From positions 1 to 48,126 of the IMG/VR virus record IMGVR_UViG_3300036829_000162: a stretch of 48,126 bases of DNA; one strand, written 5' to 3'. This stretch comes from a virus. The notes beneath the pieces are model-generated. The model saw only the letters and a program-made list of their open reading frames with translations. It ran no database searches and had not been told where the DNA came from. This document shows positions 15,607 through 23,750 of this stretch, in pieces. How positions within the stretch are numbered: the first letter of the stretch is position 1; each line of letters opens with the position of its first letter. Position numbers and translations under genes: made by a program.

Positions 15607-16206
15607 ATGGCAAACAAGAAAGCAACACGCGAAAAGATCAGTTCCACCGGTTTCGGAGAGAGCAAGCCCTTCGTAGCTCCGGAAGGGACGTTCAGCGAAA
15701 ATCCGGTTCTCAATCTGCACGTCGGCGGCGTGCTGGTGCGAGACCTTCCGATCGAGATGCAAGGCCGGATCGTCTACGCCCAGACCGACGAAGGCTTCGC
15801 CGAAAACAATGAGGGCAAGGTCGAGGGAGCGGCCCGCGTGATCAGCGACGGCTTCAACAAAGCGCTAGAGCAGCGGAAAGACGACGTGCTCGAACGCGAC
15901 ATGGAGAGCTACGAAGCCCGCGACCCGTTGAAGGAAGTTCACGATCAATACATTCAGCCTGGCATGCGCGGAAAGTTTTTGTCGCCGCGCAAGGTTAAGG
16001 AAAACGGCGGCACTGGCGATTACGAAATTGTGAAGGATGCAAAACAGAATCCTGTGAGCGTCCATGGAATGGTTTTAGGTCAGATGCCTGAGCGGAAAGC
16101 CAGGGCACGTAACAAGCACTACCAGGAGCGCAGCAATCGCCTGCTCACCGAAATGACGGAGAGATACAAGGCGGAAGGCGGCGCTACGGCAGTCGCTGAC
16201 CAGTAG
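15607..16206 (+). CDS. hypothetical head-region protein
   Basis: This 199-residue protein (MANKKATREKISSTGFGESK and onward) has a beta-type middle (NLHVGGVLVRDLPIEMQG) and a charged helical C-terminal half (RARNKHYQERSNRLLTEMTE). GAGAGG lies about 9 bases before the start. It immediately precedes the structured RNA element. No family is recognised; a minor head protein is possible. Confidence 0.55.
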   Translation: MANKKATREKISSTGFGESKPFVAPEGTFSENPVLNLHVGGVLVRDLPIEMQGRIVYAQTDEGFAENNEGKVEGAARVISDGFNKALEQRKDDVLERDMESYEARDPLKEVHDQYIQPGMRGKFLSPRKVKENGGTGDYEIVKDAKQNPVSVHGMVLGQMPERKARARNKHYQERSNRLLTEMTERYKAEGGATAVADQ

Positions 16207-16208
16207 GG

Positions 16209-16341
16209 CTTTGTGAGCGGCGAAAGGGTGCGATTCCCATAGGCCTGCAAAGAGTCTCCGCACGTCGGAGACTCGCTCACAAGGGTTTTGATGCGAAGCA
16301 GGCGCGTGCATTTCAGTTCCTGAAAAGGACACCCGCACGCG
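16209..16341 (+). ncRNA. pseudoknotted structured RNA element upstream of capsid genes
   Basis: Stem P1 pairs 16209-16218 with 16275-16284 (10 bp, one G-U). Inside it are a small hairpin GGG/CCC (16226-16228/16236-16238) with a 7-base loop UGCGAUU like a T-loop, and a perfect 9-bp hairpin P3 (16252-16260/16266-16274, loop CACGU) stacked directly on P1. GCCUGC (16243-16248) can pair with GCAGGC (16298-16303) downstream of P1, giving an H-type pseudoknot. Next come a stem GCGUGC/GCACGC (16304-16309/16335-16340) enclosing a 6-bp hairpin (16311-16316/16320-16325). It lies between a stop and the next gene. Function unknown: cis-regulator, ribozyme or processed RNA. Confidence 0.6.
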
Positions 16342-16408
16342 GCTCGACCTCGGCGACCAGGTCTTCGCTCTCAACGAGGGAACGAAATTCTCTTTTTGGA
16401 GTGGAGCA

Positions 16409-16927
16409 ATGGCAAACGTAAATGCCGTCCACGGACTTCGACCGCTGATGCGCTCGATTGTCGGTGGTGCAGGCGCAGCCCTGATCGGCGCGCACAAGCT
16501 CGCAGGCGACGGCACTGCACTATACATCTACGACGTCGTAAAGAAAGCTGGATCCGGCACCAAGAACACGATCTGCGTCACCGCAGGTACGGCGGCCGCG
16601 GCAGCTCTCGGCGTCAACCTGATCTTTGGCAAGGCTTCAACCGCCACAGATCACCTCGTCATTCCCGGCCTTTTCCAGGCCTTCGAGACGCAGATCGACA
16701 CGATCGCGGCCGCGGACCTGGACAAGAACTGCGCTCTCGTCGCGGGCGCCGGCAATGCGAACACTCTGGTTTCTGGTCACAGCGCCAACGGGGTAGCCAC
16801 CACCAACACCCTCGACTTCCACGTCCTGGGCTTGTGGGCCTCCTCCGATAACGCAGTCGGCGCCTTTGCGCGCATCGAAGTGACCTTTAACAACCAACAG
16901 TACAACGACCAAAAGGTGGGGGTGTAG
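16409..16927 (+). CDS. putative head decoration / structural protein
   Basis: This 172-residue protein starts MANVNAVHGLRPLMR, a beginning shared by a class of small phage head or surface proteins next to capsid genes. The rest is beta-rich with many A, T and G (LGVNLIFGKASTATDHLVI, ALVAGAGNANTLVSGHSANG). A good site (GGAGTGGAG) precedes its ATG. The frame is open upstream to a TGA at 16287, but there is no usable start there. It directly precedes the major capsid gene. Confidence 0.6.
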   Translation: MANVNAVHGLRPLMRSIVGGAGAALIGAHKLAGDGTALYIYDVVKKAGSGTKNTICVTAGTAAAAALGVNLIFGKASTATDHLVIPGLFQAFETQIDTIAAADLDKNCALVAGAGNANTLVSGHSANGVATTNTLDFHVLGLWASSDNAVGAFARIEVTFNNQQYNDQKVGV

Positions 16928-16929
16928 CC

Positions 16930-17856
16930 GTGCAGATCAGAGGACAATTTTCAGACTTCTTCTTCGAAACGATGCTCCCCGCCTTGAATGCCAAAATCTG
17001 GCAGAACTTCAAGGCCAAGCCCAGCCTGCTCTCGAAGCTGCTGCGTGTTGAAACCTCCGGCCGGTCGATCGAGCAATTCGCGACGATGGCCGGCGTTGGC
17101 CTCCCGGGCCTGGTGCAGGAAGGTGCCGACACCGGTACCGACACCATGGTGCAGGGATACAGCAAGACCTTCAAGCCGGCGAAATACGGCTTGGGCATTG
17201 CTGCTTCTCAGGAACTGGTCGAGGACGACAAGTTTGGCGTGATCTCGCGCCGCACGGTCGCTCTTTCGAATTCCATCCGGCAGGCGCGGGAAATCCAGGC
17301 AGCTTCGGTCTATAACAACGGGTTTGACGGAACCAACTTCGCCATCCCCGATGGACAGGCGCTCTTTGCGGCCTCGCATCCCCTGGTGAAGTCGGGCGGT
17401 ACGCAGAATAACCTGCTCTCCGTCGCGGCCGATCTGGACGTGGCGAGCCTGGAGCTGGCGCTGACCGACTGGGAGCTGACCAAGACCAACGAAGGCTTCC
17501 TGCAGATGTATCCCACGCCGCGGCTCCTGGTCGCGAGCGCGAACCGCTGGAACGTGGCCGAGATTCTAAAGTCTCAGCAGCGCTCCGACACCGCCAACAA
17601 CGCGACCAACGCGTTCAAGTACACGGAGACCGGCGGGAACATCGACTCCGTCGTTTGGCCCTATTTGACCGATCCCGATGCTTGGTTCCTCGTCGGACCT
17701 CCCGAAGAGACCGAAATCGTATGGGTCGATCGGAAGGCGCCGTACACGAAGTCCGATTACACCGAGAAATCGGAGACCGGCTTCATCTACATGCGCTATC
17801 GCGCCGATTTCGGTGCGTATGGCTGGCGTGCGGTCTACGGCACCCCGGGCGCCTAG
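16930..17856 (+). CDS. major capsid protein (Mu gpT-like)
   Basis: This 308-residue protein resembles the Mu gpT/Mu-like major head subunit family (Mu gpT is about 305 residues). Shared features are the N-terminal helix, the stretch with YSKTFKPAKYGLGIAASQEL, the loop with NNGFDGTNFAIPDGQALFA and HPLV, the helix segment with PTPRLLVASANRWNVAEIL, and the acidic end (YGAYGWRAVYG-like). This family forms the HK97-fold shell. The start is GTG, three bases after the previous stop with a weak site. The protein is the likely product of highest abundance in the operon. Confidence 0.8.
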   Translation: MQIRGQFSDFFFETMLPALNAKIWQNFKAKPSLLSKLLRVETSGRSIEQFATMAGVGLPGLVQEGADTGTDTMVQGYSKTFKPAKYGLGIAASQELVEDDKFGVISRRTVALSNSIRQAREIQAASVYNNGFDGTNFAIPDGQALFAASHPLVKSGGTQNNLLSVAADLDVASLELALTDWELTKTNEGFLQMYPTPRLLVASANRWNVAEILKSQQRSDTANNATNAFKYTETGGNIDSVVWPYLTDPDAWFLVGPPEETEIVWVDRKAPYTKSDYTEKSETGFIYMRYRADFGAYGWRAVYGTPGA

Positions 17857-17871
17857 ATAGCTCGTTTTCCC

Positions 17872-17899
17872 GAGGGGGCTCCGAGAAGGGGGCTCCCTC
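17872..17899 (+). repeat. hairpin and direct repeat after the capsid gene
   Basis: GAGGG (17872-17876) faces CCCTC (17895-17899), and GGGGGCTCC occurs twice (17874-17882 and 17888-17896). The stem could attenuate transcription after the capsid gene, but there is no T-tract, so a terminator is not claimed. Confidence 0.3.
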
Positions 17900-17923
17900 C
17901 AGATTTCATTCAGGAGCTTATAC

Positions 17924-18565
17924 ATGGCGACGGCATTTCCTTTGGATGCAGAGAGCGGCATCGCCCGCAATCTCTCTCGTTTCACTTCAACGCTCTTTCG
18001 CAATCGCTACCGCACCAACGTCGGCGATTCGAACGCAACTGGTAAGACCCCGCTGATCATCGCGGGCGTGCCCGGGCAGACGGCCGACTTATTGGGCGTC
18101 TTCGATTCCTCGAAGAACCCGATTCACTCGATCGACGCCGCGGGCGGCATGGTGCAGGGGAGTGGCAACTGCAGTCAGCGCGTGACCCAGGTCACGCTCT
18201 CGGCAGCCCAGATCACCACCTTGCACTCGGTTCCGGTGACCCTGGTCGCTGCCGGCGGCGCCAACACGGTACTGCTTCCGACCCTGCTGACCTTCCAATT
18301 CAAATTTGGGACGGTGCAGTTCACGGGCGGCGGCGCCGTCAGCCTGGTCTACCACGGGGCCGGCACGAACCTGCTCGGCGCCTCGGTCGCGGCCGCTACC
18401 GTGACCGGCAACGCCAATGCGGTGGTGAGTGTGGGCCCGGCCGCGGGACCGACGACCGCGACGACCAACACGGGGCTCGATTTCCTTGCCGCGACGGCCG
18501 ACTTCGCCGCCGGCGACTCGACCGCCATCGTGACCGTTTCGTACGACTTGCTGACCCTCGGCTAG
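17924..18565 (+). CDS. hypothetical beta-rich virion protein
   Basis: This 213-residue protein is beta-rich and G/A/T-heavy (VPVTLVAAGGANTVLLPTLL and TFQFKFGTVQFTGGGAVSLV) with few charges. AGGAG lies before its start. It follows the capsid gene and is likely a surface or head-fibre component. Its TAG is fused to the next ribosome site (TAGGAGACC). Confidence 0.55.
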   Translation: MATAFPLDAESGIARNLSRFTSTLFRNRYRTNVGDSNATGKTPLIIAGVPGQTADLLGVFDSSKNPIHSIDAAGGMVQGSGNCSQRVTQVTLSAAQITTLHSVPVTLVAAGGANTVLLPTLLTFQFKFGTVQFTGGGAVSLVYHGAGTNLLGASVAAATVTGNANAVVSVGPAAGPTTATTNTGLDFLAATADFAAGDSTAIVTVSYDLLTLG

Positions 18566-18573
18566 GAGACCTT

Positions 18574-18948
18574 ATGAGCGGCAGACGGCTACTTTTGGTG
18601 AGCGCGGCGCGAACGGCAACCACCGTCACGCCCGCGCTGCGCAACCGCTGGCACAAGGGAATCTCCCTTGTGCTGGTGGTTACGGCTGCGTCCGGAACGG
18701 GCGGCCTCACGCTGAAGATTCAGCAGGTGGACCGCGCGACCGGAAACACCGTCGATCTCCTGGTGGATGGCTCGGCGATTACGGCGACCGGGACCTATGG
18801 CTTCCAGATGGCGCTTTCCGAAGCCACGGCCGGCAACGGGATTCGCGCGGCATCGAGCCGGCAGCTTCCGACCGACTGGCAGGTGACGGTGACCCACGGC
18901 GACGCGAGCTCTTACACCTACCAGCTCAACGCGACCTTAATGGAATAG
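18574..18948 (+). CDS. hypothetical beta-rich virion protein
   Basis: This 124-residue protein belongs to a type often seen in phage structural regions (LVLVVTAASGTGGLTLKIQQ followed by DLLVDGSAITATGTY and WQVTVTHGDASSYTY). It looks like a single beta-sandwich. The start is preceded by GGAG overlapping the upstream stop. Role: probable virion surface protein. Confidence 0.55.
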   Translation: MSGRRLLLVSAARTATTVTPALRNRWHKGISLVLVVTAASGTGGLTLKIQQVDRATGNTVDLLVDGSAITATGTYGFQMALSEATAGNGIRAASSRQLPTDWQVTVTHGDASSYTYQLNATLME

Positions 18949-18957
18949 GAGACCGCC

Positions 18958-19398
18958 ATGGCAGCCGGGAGCTGGACGGTCTACAACAAAACGAAACTGG
19001 CGATCGGCAACAAGGCGGAAAACCTCAGCGCCGATACCTTCAAGATGGCGCTGTTCACGTCCGCTTCGAACGTGGGCAGCGCCTCGCTTTCGCCCGCAAC
19101 CAAAGCCAACGCGACCAACGAACTGGCAACCGCGGCCGGATATACCGCGGGCGGCGTCACGTTGACCGGCGTCACCTGGTCGGACGCAAGCGGCACTGAA
19201 ACTTTCACCAGCGGCAACGCGCAATGGACGGCGGCCGGTGGATCGATCACAGCCCGATATGCCGTGGTCTATAACGCAACCTCGGGCGACCTGGTCGCCT
19301 TCTGCCTGCTCGATACGACGCCGGCAGACGTGACCGCGGCCGATGGGAGCTCGCTCACGATTGCAATGAACGCCGCCGGGATTTTCACCCTGGCGTAG
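18958..19398 (+). CDS. hypothetical virion protein
   Basis: This 146-residue protein (MAAGSWTVYNKTKLAIGNK, TFKMALFTSASNVG, WTAAGGSITARYAVVYN) matches a common phage structural protein pattern in which a short beta-sandwich begins with FKMALFTS. These are often annotated as minor structural proteins near tail or head-fibre genes. It has TAGGAGACC before its ATG. Confidence 0.6.
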   Translation: MAAGSWTVYNKTKLAIGNKAENLSADTFKMALFTSASNVGSASLSPATKANATNELATAAGYTAGGVTLTGVTWSDASGTETFTSGNAQWTAAGGSITARYAVVYNATSGDLVAFCLLDTTPADVTAADGSSLTIAMNAAGIFTLA

Positions 19399-19407
19399 GA
19401 GATGGAC

Positions 19408-19812
19408 ATGTGGAAACGTTCTCAAATGATCGGCGCGCTGCTCTTGGCGATCACCCTATCGGCTGTAGCGCAGACTCCGGCGGCGCCCGTCGGCAGCATT
19501 AACTTTACGCCTCCGGCCCCGGGCAAGCTCACGGTGGCCGCGGGCGTCGAATCCTGCACACTGACCGGCAACTCGATTCCGGCGACCGACATTGCGACGG
19601 ACTGCGTTCTGAACGGAATCGTCATGCCGACGTTCCATGTCCCCGTAGCGGCCCTGGCAGGGCCGAACCCGGGCACGGGCTTGACTCTCGGTTTCAACTT
19701 CGGCGGCGACGCGATCACGATTCAACTCACGATCGCAAACGGCCTCATTACCTACTCAGCGGCGGCTACGCCCTCGGGCGGGCAGACTGCGAGCGGTACC
19801 GGAAGTTTTTAG
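19408..19812 (+). CDS. beta-rich protein with Sec signal peptide
   Basis: This 134-residue protein starts MWKRSQMIGALLLAITL then SAVAQTPAAP: charged start, hydrophobic core and AVA/Q cleavage region of a Sec signal. The mature part is a small beta-sandwich-like sequence (VGSINFTPPAPGKLTVAAGV, LTLGFNFGGDAITIQLTI). GGAG lies 6 bases before this ATG, which argues against the earlier in-frame ATG. An exported protein in the virion gene block is odd. It might bind the outer surface or the envelope. Confidence 0.6.
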   Translation: MWKRSQMIGALLLAITLSAVAQTPAAPVGSINFTPPAPGKLTVAAGVESCTLTGNSIPATDIATDCVLNGIVMPTFHVPVAALAGPNPGTGLTLGFNFGGDAITIQLTIANGLITYSAAATPSGGQTASGTGSF

Positions 19813-19835
19813 CGGGCCCGCAAGGGCCGATTCCC

Positions 19836-20558
19836 ATGTCGATCACTCACGTCCAGGACGCGATTTCGGGTGTGCCGAGTGCGGGTGTGTTCACCGCGAC
19901 CTTAAGCTCGCCGAGTGCTTCCAATTTCTTTATTGGCATTCTGGCGGCCTCGATCTCGGGCGCGGCCGTCACCTCGATTACTCAGACAAATGTCACCTGG
20001 ACGAAGGTTGTTAGCTCGGCCGTCAAGATCGATTCCGAAATCTGGAAGGGCATTCCCACCGGCACCCCCGGCACTTCGGTAGCGTGCAATACCTCAGGCT
20101 CGCCTCCTGGCGGCAGATTCAACGTCAGCGAATGGTCTTACTCGGGCGGCACGCTCGACACCGACCCCGCCGGCACTTCCTCCGGCAGCAACAACGGGAA
20201 CAGCACGGTCGTGACTACCGCGAGCGTGACTCCCACCGCCAGCGCCAACGCGCTGCTCGTTGCGGTCACCAACCACGCCAGCGGCAACATCTTTAGCAGC
20301 GGCCCCTCCGGTTCCGGCAGTGGGGCAACCTGGACCGCCTTTACCAACAATTTCGGCAACATCCACTACGACTACGCCATTGTCACCTCGACTTCGGGGG
20401 CTTACAGCGTGGCCGACACTTACTCGGCAGCAAACAACTGGGAGGCCGAGATCGCGACGTTCATCATCACGGCGCCACCCAGCGGCCAGCTTTTCCGGCA
20501 GCCTCCCATGAACGGCCTCGGAGTAGGCGGCCCCTTTTTTGGAAATCCACTTTTTTAG
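19836..20558 (+). CDS. hypothetical beta-rich virion protein
   Basis: This 240-residue protein is beta-type and S/T/G-rich (GVFTATLSSPSASNFFIGIL, GSNNGNSTVVTTASVTPTAS), ending in a C-terminal stretch LFRQPPMNGLGVGGPFFGN. It resembles carbohydrate-facing or fibre-like virion proteins in composition, without a family match. The ribosome site is weak. Confidence 0.5.
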   Translation: MSITHVQDAISGVPSAGVFTATLSSPSASNFFIGILAASISGAAVTSITQTNVTWTKVVSSAVKIDSEIWKGIPTGTPGTSVACNTSGSPPGGRFNVSEWSYSGGTLDTDPAGTSSGSNNGNSTVVTTASVTPTASANALLVAVTNHASGNIFSSGPSGSGSGATWTAFTNNFGNIHYDYAIVTSTSGAYSVADTYSAANNWEAEIATFIITAPPSGQLFRQPPMNGLGVGGPFFGNPLF

Positions 20559-20569
20559 GACACCTTTTT

Positions 20570-20869
20570 ATGGCATCGACTTATTCACAAATCGCAGCTT
20601 GGAGAAATTCGAGCGACGCAATCGATCGAGTGACGATGGCGGTAGTAACCTACGCCCGTTACATTCTGGGCGAAGACCCGACGACCGCGAACCACGCCCT
20701 ACGCGTCAACTGGGCAAAGGGCGCTTTCCAGAATCCCTCTGGAGTGGCGGGCGGGCTCTTAGCTGCAGTGTCGATCGACAGCAACATCCGGGACGTGCTC
20801 GCCTCGACGACCGACGCGACGCTTCAATCCGCAACCGAGTTTGCGATCAATCAAATCCTGAACTTCTAA
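20570..20869 (+). CDS. hypothetical helical protein
   Basis: This 99-residue protein is helical (YSQIAAWRNSSDAIDRVTMA, VTYARYILGEDP, TLQSATEFAINQILNF), unlike its beta-rich neighbours. It may be a small head or connector protein. AGGA lies about 9 bases upstream of the start. No family is recognised. Confidence 0.5.
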   Translation: MASTYSQIAAWRNSSDAIDRVTMAVVTYARYILGEDPTTANHALRVNWAKGAFQNPSGVAGGLLAAVSIDSNIRDVLASTTDATLQSATEFAINQILNF

Positions 20870-20873
20870 GCCA

Positions 20874-22304
20874 ATGGCAAAGCTATCCATTCTCGCCGGC
20901 GCGACCTCCCAATCGGTCAATGTCTTCATTCAGAACAGCTCCTCCACCACAGGGGCAGGACTGACCGGGCTGGTATTCAACAGCTCGGGACTGATCGCCT
21001 ACTACACGTTCGCCGGCGCGAACGCGACCGCTGTCTCGATCACGCTCGCCACGCTCGCGACGGTGACGACCGCCTACTCGGCGGGCGGTTTTATCGAGAT
21101 CGATTCCACCCACATGCCGGGAGTTTACCGGCTCGATCTGCCAAGCGGCGTTTTGGCTGCGTCGAAGGGGCGTAGCGTCCTGATCTACTTATCGGGAGCT
21201 ACCAACATGGCGCCCTGCGTCCTCGAGATTGAATTAACGGGCACAGACAACCAGGACGCCGTACACGGCGGAATGAGCGCATTGCCGAATACGGCCTGCA
21301 CCGGCAATGCGAGCCTCATCACCAGCGGCACCGGCACCGACCAGCTCTCGGTGGCAAGCGGCCGTATTGATATCGGCAAGGCCCTCGGTACGGCTGTAAC
21401 GCTGGATGCGAATAACGTGCTCAACGTGAGCACGAAGTATGTCGGGGGAACGCTGCAAACGGCTCGCGATATCGGGGCGAGCGTTCTGCTTTCGGCCGGC
21501 ACCGGCACCGGGCAGCTCGACTTCACCTCGGGCGTCGTCAAGGCCAACCTGGCGCAGATCCTCGGCACGGTCGTATCCACGCCGGCAACGGCCGGCATTC
21601 TCGATTGCAACGTGAAGAACTGGAACAACAACGCGGCCCTATCGGATAGCGGCGGCTTCCCTGAGGTCGATGTCGAACGGTTCAAAGGTACCGCCTCGGC
21701 CGGCACGGCAGGCTACGTCGGCATTGACTGGGGGCAGGTGACGAACAAGACCACCGGCAACGCTCTCACCGGAACCACCATCAGCAGCCTGCAAACCCTG
21801 GCGGCGGTTTCCTCGGTCACTGGCGATGTATCGGGCAAAGTCTTAGGCGGCGGCGCCTCGGCGTTTACCTCGATCGGCGTGCAGGCCGACGTCGAGCAGT
21901 GGAAGGGCTCTGCCGCGCCGGCGAACACCGGCGACGCCTTTGCACGGCTCGGAGCTCCCGCCGGCGCCTCGGTTTCGGCCGACGTGGCAGCGATCAACGC
22001 TAAGACCACCAATCTACCCGGCTCCCCGGCGGCCGTTGGCTCGCAGATGGACCTCGTCAACGCTCCCAACGCTACCGCTCTCAATGCCGCGGCCGACGCA
22101 ACGCTCGATCGCGCGGCAGGCGTCGAAACGGGTTGGACCGTGCGCCAGGCCTTCCGCATCTTCCTGGCAGCGCTCGGCGGGCTCGTTTCGGGCGCCGGCA
22201 CTTCCGCCGTCACCATCACCAACCCGGGCAACACCAAAAACCGGATTGTAGCCACGGTAGACGCCAGCGGCGATCGCTCGGCGATCACCTATGACGTGAC
22301 GTAA
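20874..22304 (+). CDS. large repetitive virion surface / fibre-like protein
   Basis: This 476-residue protein is G/A/T/S-rich and beta-type, starting MAKLSILAGATSQSVNVFIQ, with a long middle of semi-repeated short strands (DIGKALGTAVTLDANNVLNV, ERFKGTASAGTAGYVGIDWG) and a C-terminal domain (GWTVRQAFRIFLAALGGLVS, TITNPGNTKNRIVATVD). This pattern is common in phage and prophage structural blocks; fibre-like assembly is inferred. It overlaps the next gene by one base. Confidence 0.55.
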   Translation: MAKLSILAGATSQSVNVFIQNSSSTTGAGLTGLVFNSSGLIAYYTFAGANATAVSITLATLATVTTAYSAGGFIEIDSTHMPGVYRLDLPSGVLAASKGRSVLIYLSGATNMAPCVLEIELTGTDNQDAVHGGMSALPNTACTGNASLITSGTGTDQLSVASGRIDIGKALGTAVTLDANNVLNVSTKYVGGTLQTARDIGASVLLSAGTGTGQLDFTSGVVKANLAQILGTVVSTPATAGILDCNVKNWNNNAALSDSGGFPEVDVERFKGTASAGTAGYVGIDWGQVTNKTTGNALTGTTISSLQTLAAVSSVTGDVSGKVLGGGASAFTSIGVQADVEQWKGSAAPANTGDAFARLGAPAGASVSADVAAINAKTTNLPGSPAAVGSQMDLVNAPNATALNAAADATLDRAAGVETGWTVRQAFRIFLAALGGLVSGAGTSAVTITNPGNTKNRIVATVDASGDRSAITYDVT

Positions 22305-22672
22305 TGTTCGCGGCCCGCTATTTCGCGCCGCGGTACTTCGCTCCGCGCTATTTCCCGGAGCATGGGGCCAGCGTCAACCTCACGCTGCACCCCGGCGTCG
22401 CAGTGCTCGTCATCACCGGCCAGGCGCCGCTGGTCCTGATTACCGTCCCGAGCGGGAACGGCATTCCGCGCTACTTCACCACTCAGGCGAGTGGTAAGCC
22501 GCGCCTGGTGGCCACCGCCGGCTCGGGCTCGCCCTTACTGTTTGCGCCAGGTGGCAGCGGCACCCCGCGGGTGTTCTCCGGGGCTGCCGGCACTCCCGGC
22601 AATTTCGATGATCACGCCGGCGACTTTGACGATGCGCGCGGCAACTTCGACGAAGCAACGGATCCCTTATGA
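22304..22672 (+). CDS. virion protein with RYFAP repeats
   Basis: This 122-residue protein opens with three RYF(A/P) repeats (ARYFAPRYFAPRYFP), then has a beta domain and closes with repeated F-D-D/E units (NFDDHAGDFDDARGNFDEA). Short RYF repeats at the start are a known feature of small structural proteins in phages. It overlaps both neighbours (TAATG and ATGA). Confidence 0.6.
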   Translation: MFAARYFAPRYFAPRYFPEHGASVNLTLHPGVAVLVITGQAPLVLITVPSGNGIPRYFTTQASGKPRLVATAGSGSPLLFAPGGSGTPRVFSGAAGTPGNFDDHAGDFDDARGNFDEATDPL

Positions 22673-23748
22673 AAAAGCTGTCTGCCTTTTTTCTTCTCTT
22701 CTCGGTTCTGCACGCGCAGAGCGTCGTGAACATTCCCAATACGACGTTTCCGACCGTGCGCACGCTGCTCAATCAGAATTTCAGCGTCCTCAACAGCCGC
22801 ACGACAACCAACGTGCCAGAGGGCACGAACCTCTACTACACCGTCGCTCGCGTGCTCGCGGGGATCGCGGCCAACACGATCGCGCCGCTTAACATCAGTC
22901 TGCCCGCCGGCGGCACGGTGAGCTCTCCCGATCCCTTCTCGGTGACCAAGGCCTATGTGGCGGCTTCCGGAACTGCCCAGGCGCAAGTCGTGACGCTTTC
23001 GAGCTCGATCACGACGACCAATGCCGGCCTCTATTTCTGCTTCCTGCCGGTTGCCGATAACACCGGCGCCGCGCCGGCGATCGCGGTGAACGGCCTAACG
23101 GCTTTGCCTGTCGTGAAACCCGGGGCGACTTCGCTCGTCGCAGTGGTCGCGCATGACCTCAAGAGCGTGGCGCCGGCCTGCGTCGTCTCGGACGGCAGCG
23201 AGTTTATTTTGCAGAACACCGCATCGACCACGGGTGCGAGCTTATCGACTGTGACGACTAGGGATCTCTTTGTGGGTGGCATCGCTTCAGGCGCTTTCGC
23301 TTCCAACTGGAACATTGCGGGGCAGGGCGGGGCAAACACCGGGGCAAACCTGCCCTATATGGCGCTCACCGCAGATGCCTACATCGGGTTCACGTGGCCA
23401 ACCAACTGGGACAATTCGCAGCCGGTCAATATTCTTCTGACCGTGACGGATTACGCAGGGTCGGGCGGCAATTTCAAAATCGACTTCTCCGTCTCCTGCG
23501 TTGCGAATAACACGGCGATGGGGAGCGGCCTGACCTACAACTCCTCCGTCAGCACCAGCTCGCAATCGTTCACAGGGGGCGGCCTGGCCAATAACTCAAA
23601 GAACTACACCATCAGCACCCTGCCCTATGGATCGTGTGCCGACAACGACCTCGCAGTGCTTCTCATGCACCGGGACACAGGTGTGAGCGGCAACAGCGCC
23701 GATGCCATCGGCGTGATGCGAGTGGCGCTGCAGTACTCGATTAAATAG
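22669..23748 (+). CDS. fibre-like protein with signal peptide and EG-NLYYT motif
   Basis: This 359-residue protein begins MKKLSAFFLLFSVLHAQS, a Sec signal, yet soon carries FPTVRTLLNQNFSVLN and NVPEGTNLYYTVARV, the EG-x-NLYYT-x-x-RV motif typical of cytoplasmically assembled phage tail-fibre proteins. The rest is beta-rich. It therefore looks like a tail-fibre-type protein that has acquired an export signal, or a host-like secreted protein that shares that motif. It is coupled by ATGA to the gene before. Confidence 0.6.
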   Translation: MKKLSAFFLLFSVLHAQSVVNIPNTTFPTVRTLLNQNFSVLNSRTTTNVPEGTNLYYTVARVLAGIAANTIAPLNISLPAGGTVSSPDPFSVTKAYVAASGTAQAQVVTLSSSITTTNAGLYFCFLPVADNTGAAPAIAVNGLTALPVVKPGATSLVAVVAHDLKSVAPACVVSDGSEFILQNTASTTGASLSTVTTRDLFVGGIASGAFASNWNIAGQGGANTGANLPYMALTADAYIGFTWPTNWDNSQPVNILLTVTDYAGSGGNFKIDFSVSCVANNTAMGSGLTYNSSVSTSSQSFTGGGLANNSKNYTISTLPYGSCADNDLAVLLMHRDTGVSGNSADAIGVMRVALQYSIK

Positions 23749-23750
23749 CC

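Noticed and set aside
16226-16238. GGGTGCGATTCCC as the T-arm of a tRNA gene
   Set aside because: No anticodon arm, D arm or matching acceptor strand lies at the right distance; the segment fits better inside the larger pseudoknot fold.
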